A DNA stretch of 32,972 bases, from NCBI GenBank assembly GCA_001899305.1, contig MKWL01000020.1:196108-229079 (forward strand), written 5' to 3'. This document shows, in pieces, positions 32,057 to 32,972 of this stretch (its first letter is position 1; every line of letters starts with the position of its first letter). A model generated the notes under the pieces. The model saw only the letters and a list, made by a program, of their open reading frames with translations, searched no databases and had not been told where the DNA came from. Origin of the DNA: Thiobacillus sp. 0-1251. Lineage in GTDB: Bacteria; Pseudomonadota; Gammaproteobacteria; Burkholderiales; Thiobacillaceae. The position numbers and the translations under genes are program-made.

Positions 32057-32972
32057 ATGTCGTTCGCAAACATGAAAATTGGCGCCCGGATGGGCGCCGG
32101 ATTCGGTCTGGTTCTGGCCCTGATGCTGCTGGTTGCAGCGTTCGGCCTGATACGGATGTCGCAGATTCAGGGCCATCTTGACCAGGTGACGGGGGATCAC
32201 ATGGTCAAGATCAAACTGGTCGGCACCATGCGCGATACGTTGCAAACCGTCGCCATCTCGGTCCGCAATCTTGTCCTGCTGACGGACGACGGCGCCATGG
32301 AAGCCGAAGCGAAGCGTATCCAGGCGGAGCGGACGCTGTATGCCGAGGCAAGCAGGAAACTGGCAGCCATGGTAACGGGCGAGGAGGAAAAATCACGGCT
32401 CGCCAGGATTGCAGCGGCGCGCGCAAAGACCGATCCCCTACTCGACAAGGCAATGGGGTTTGCGCTTGGTAACCCCATTGCGGCGACCCAGGTGCTGGTC
32501 GGTGAGGCACGCCCGGCACAGGAGCAATGGATCAAGGCCCTGGAAGACATGGCCGGGCTTCAGGAAAAAGGAAGTGCCCGGGCCGTGGCGGACGCGGAGG
32601 CGGCCTATGCCAGTGCGCGCGTGTTCATGCTTTTCATGATGGTCTTGTCGCTGGGTCTCGGCAGCCTGGCCGCCTGGCTGATCACGCGTTCCATCACGAC
32701 TCCGATCAAGCATGCAGTGAAGCTTGCCCGCATTGTTTCAACCGGCGACCTGACGCAGCGTATCGACATCCACTCCACGGATGAAGTCGGCCAGCTGATG
32801 CAAGCACTCAAAGACATGAACGCCAGCCTCGTGACCATCGTTGGCCAGGTGCGTCACGGCACCGAGACCATCGCCGTCGCCTCGCGCGAGATCGCCTCCG
32901 GCAACGCCGACCTGTCGTCGCGTACCGAATCGCAGGCCTCGAGCCTGGAAGAGACCGCCTCCTCGATGGAAG
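32057..32972 (+). CDS. methyl-accepting chemotaxis protein, N-terminal part (cut by window edge)
   Basis: Reading frame open to the right edge (305 codons visible). An AGGTAGGAA ribosome-binding site precedes the ATG. The order is: transmembrane helix 1 (about residues 10-33); a periplasmic, mostly helical four-helix-bundle type sensor (about 35-187); transmembrane helix 2 (about 188-213); a HAMP domain (about 212-265, with ITRSITTPIKHAVKLARIV and DEVGQLMQALKDM). The start of the signalling domain follows, with the betaproteobacterial SGNADLSSRTESQASSLEE segment. It would signal to CheA/CheW to control motility. Ligand unknown. About 200 bases upstream hold no recognised gene. Confidence 0.93.
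   Translation, partial: MSFANMKIGARMGAGFGLVLALMLLVAAFGLIRMSQIQGHLDQVTGDHMVKIKLVGTMRDTLQTVAISVRNLVLLTDDGAMEAEAKRIQAERTLYAEASRKLAAMVTGEEEKSRLARIAAARAKTDPLLDKAMGFALGNPIAATQVLVGEARPAQEQWIKALEDMAGLQEKGSARAVADAEAAYASARVFMLFMMVLSLGLGSLAAWLITRSITTPIKHAVKLARIVSTGDLTQRIDIHSTDEVGQLMQALKDMNASLVTIVGQVRHGTETIAVASREIASGNADLSSRTESQASSLEETASSME

Noticed and set aside
1-32972. CRISPR arrays, tRNA and rRNA genes
   Set aside because: No regularly spaced direct repeats or recognisable RNA gene signatures were seen on reading through the window.

Overview
The window looks like a high-GC chromosomal segment of a betaproteobacterium, most plausibly a sulfur-oxidising chemolithotroph of the Thiobacillus / Nitrosomonadales type. 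This is inferred from gene content: a ccoNOQPGH cbb3 oxidase locus, a soxCD-like sulfur dehydrogenase pair, an alpha/beta-type pyruvate dehydrogenase E1 and a betaproteobacterial-style chemoreceptor. No rRNA, tRNA, CRISPR array or intact insertion sequence was seen.

Layout. Positions 1-808 hold the 3' end of ppc and a small coiled-coil membrane protein. Positions 795-5369 (minus) are a three-gene envelope operon: a LolA-like periplasmic protein, an outer-membrane-like protein and an RND/MMPL exporter. hemN (5516-6886) and a MASE1-GGDEF diguanylate cyclase (7045-8484) follow on plus. The cbb3 oxidase locus runs on minus from 14200 down to 8518: ccoN, ccoO, ccoQ, ccoP, ccoG, ccoH and two small membrane proteins. 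Two overlapping phosphoglycerate-mutase-superfamily genes (14420-15792) meet a convergent alanine dehydrogenase. A TIGR03790-type secreted protein, pyrD and a dicarboxylate/amino-acid symporter follow on minus. dacC (20683-21840) ends at a strong terminator. Then comes a soxCD island (about 21900-24472) of visibly lower GC, with a consensus sigma-54 promoter and a 19-bp perfect terminator hairpin. The pyruvate dehydrogenase operon (29598 to 24486, minus) encodes E1-alpha, E1-beta and one 1003-residue protein fusing E2 and E3. The window closes with an M17 leucyl aminopeptidase, rluA and a chemoreceptor cut by the window edge.

How the genes fit together. High-affinity cbb3 oxidase and the oxygen-independent haem enzyme HemN suit a micro-oxic lifestyle. 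SoxCD would feed electrons from sulfane sulfur into cytochrome c and on to that oxidase. PDH, PEP carboxylase, phosphoglycerate mutase and alanine dehydrogenase link pyruvate/PEP metabolism.

The most unusual things seen are (i) the E2-E3 fusion, whose linker is encoded by a period-7 tandem repeat of a type that otherwise lies at stop codons and in intergenic gaps here, and (ii) the orphan soxCD island with its sigma-54 promoter, a short single-haem SoxD-like subunit and a displaced Tat signal in SoxC. Nothing resembling a wholly new defence or mobile system was found.
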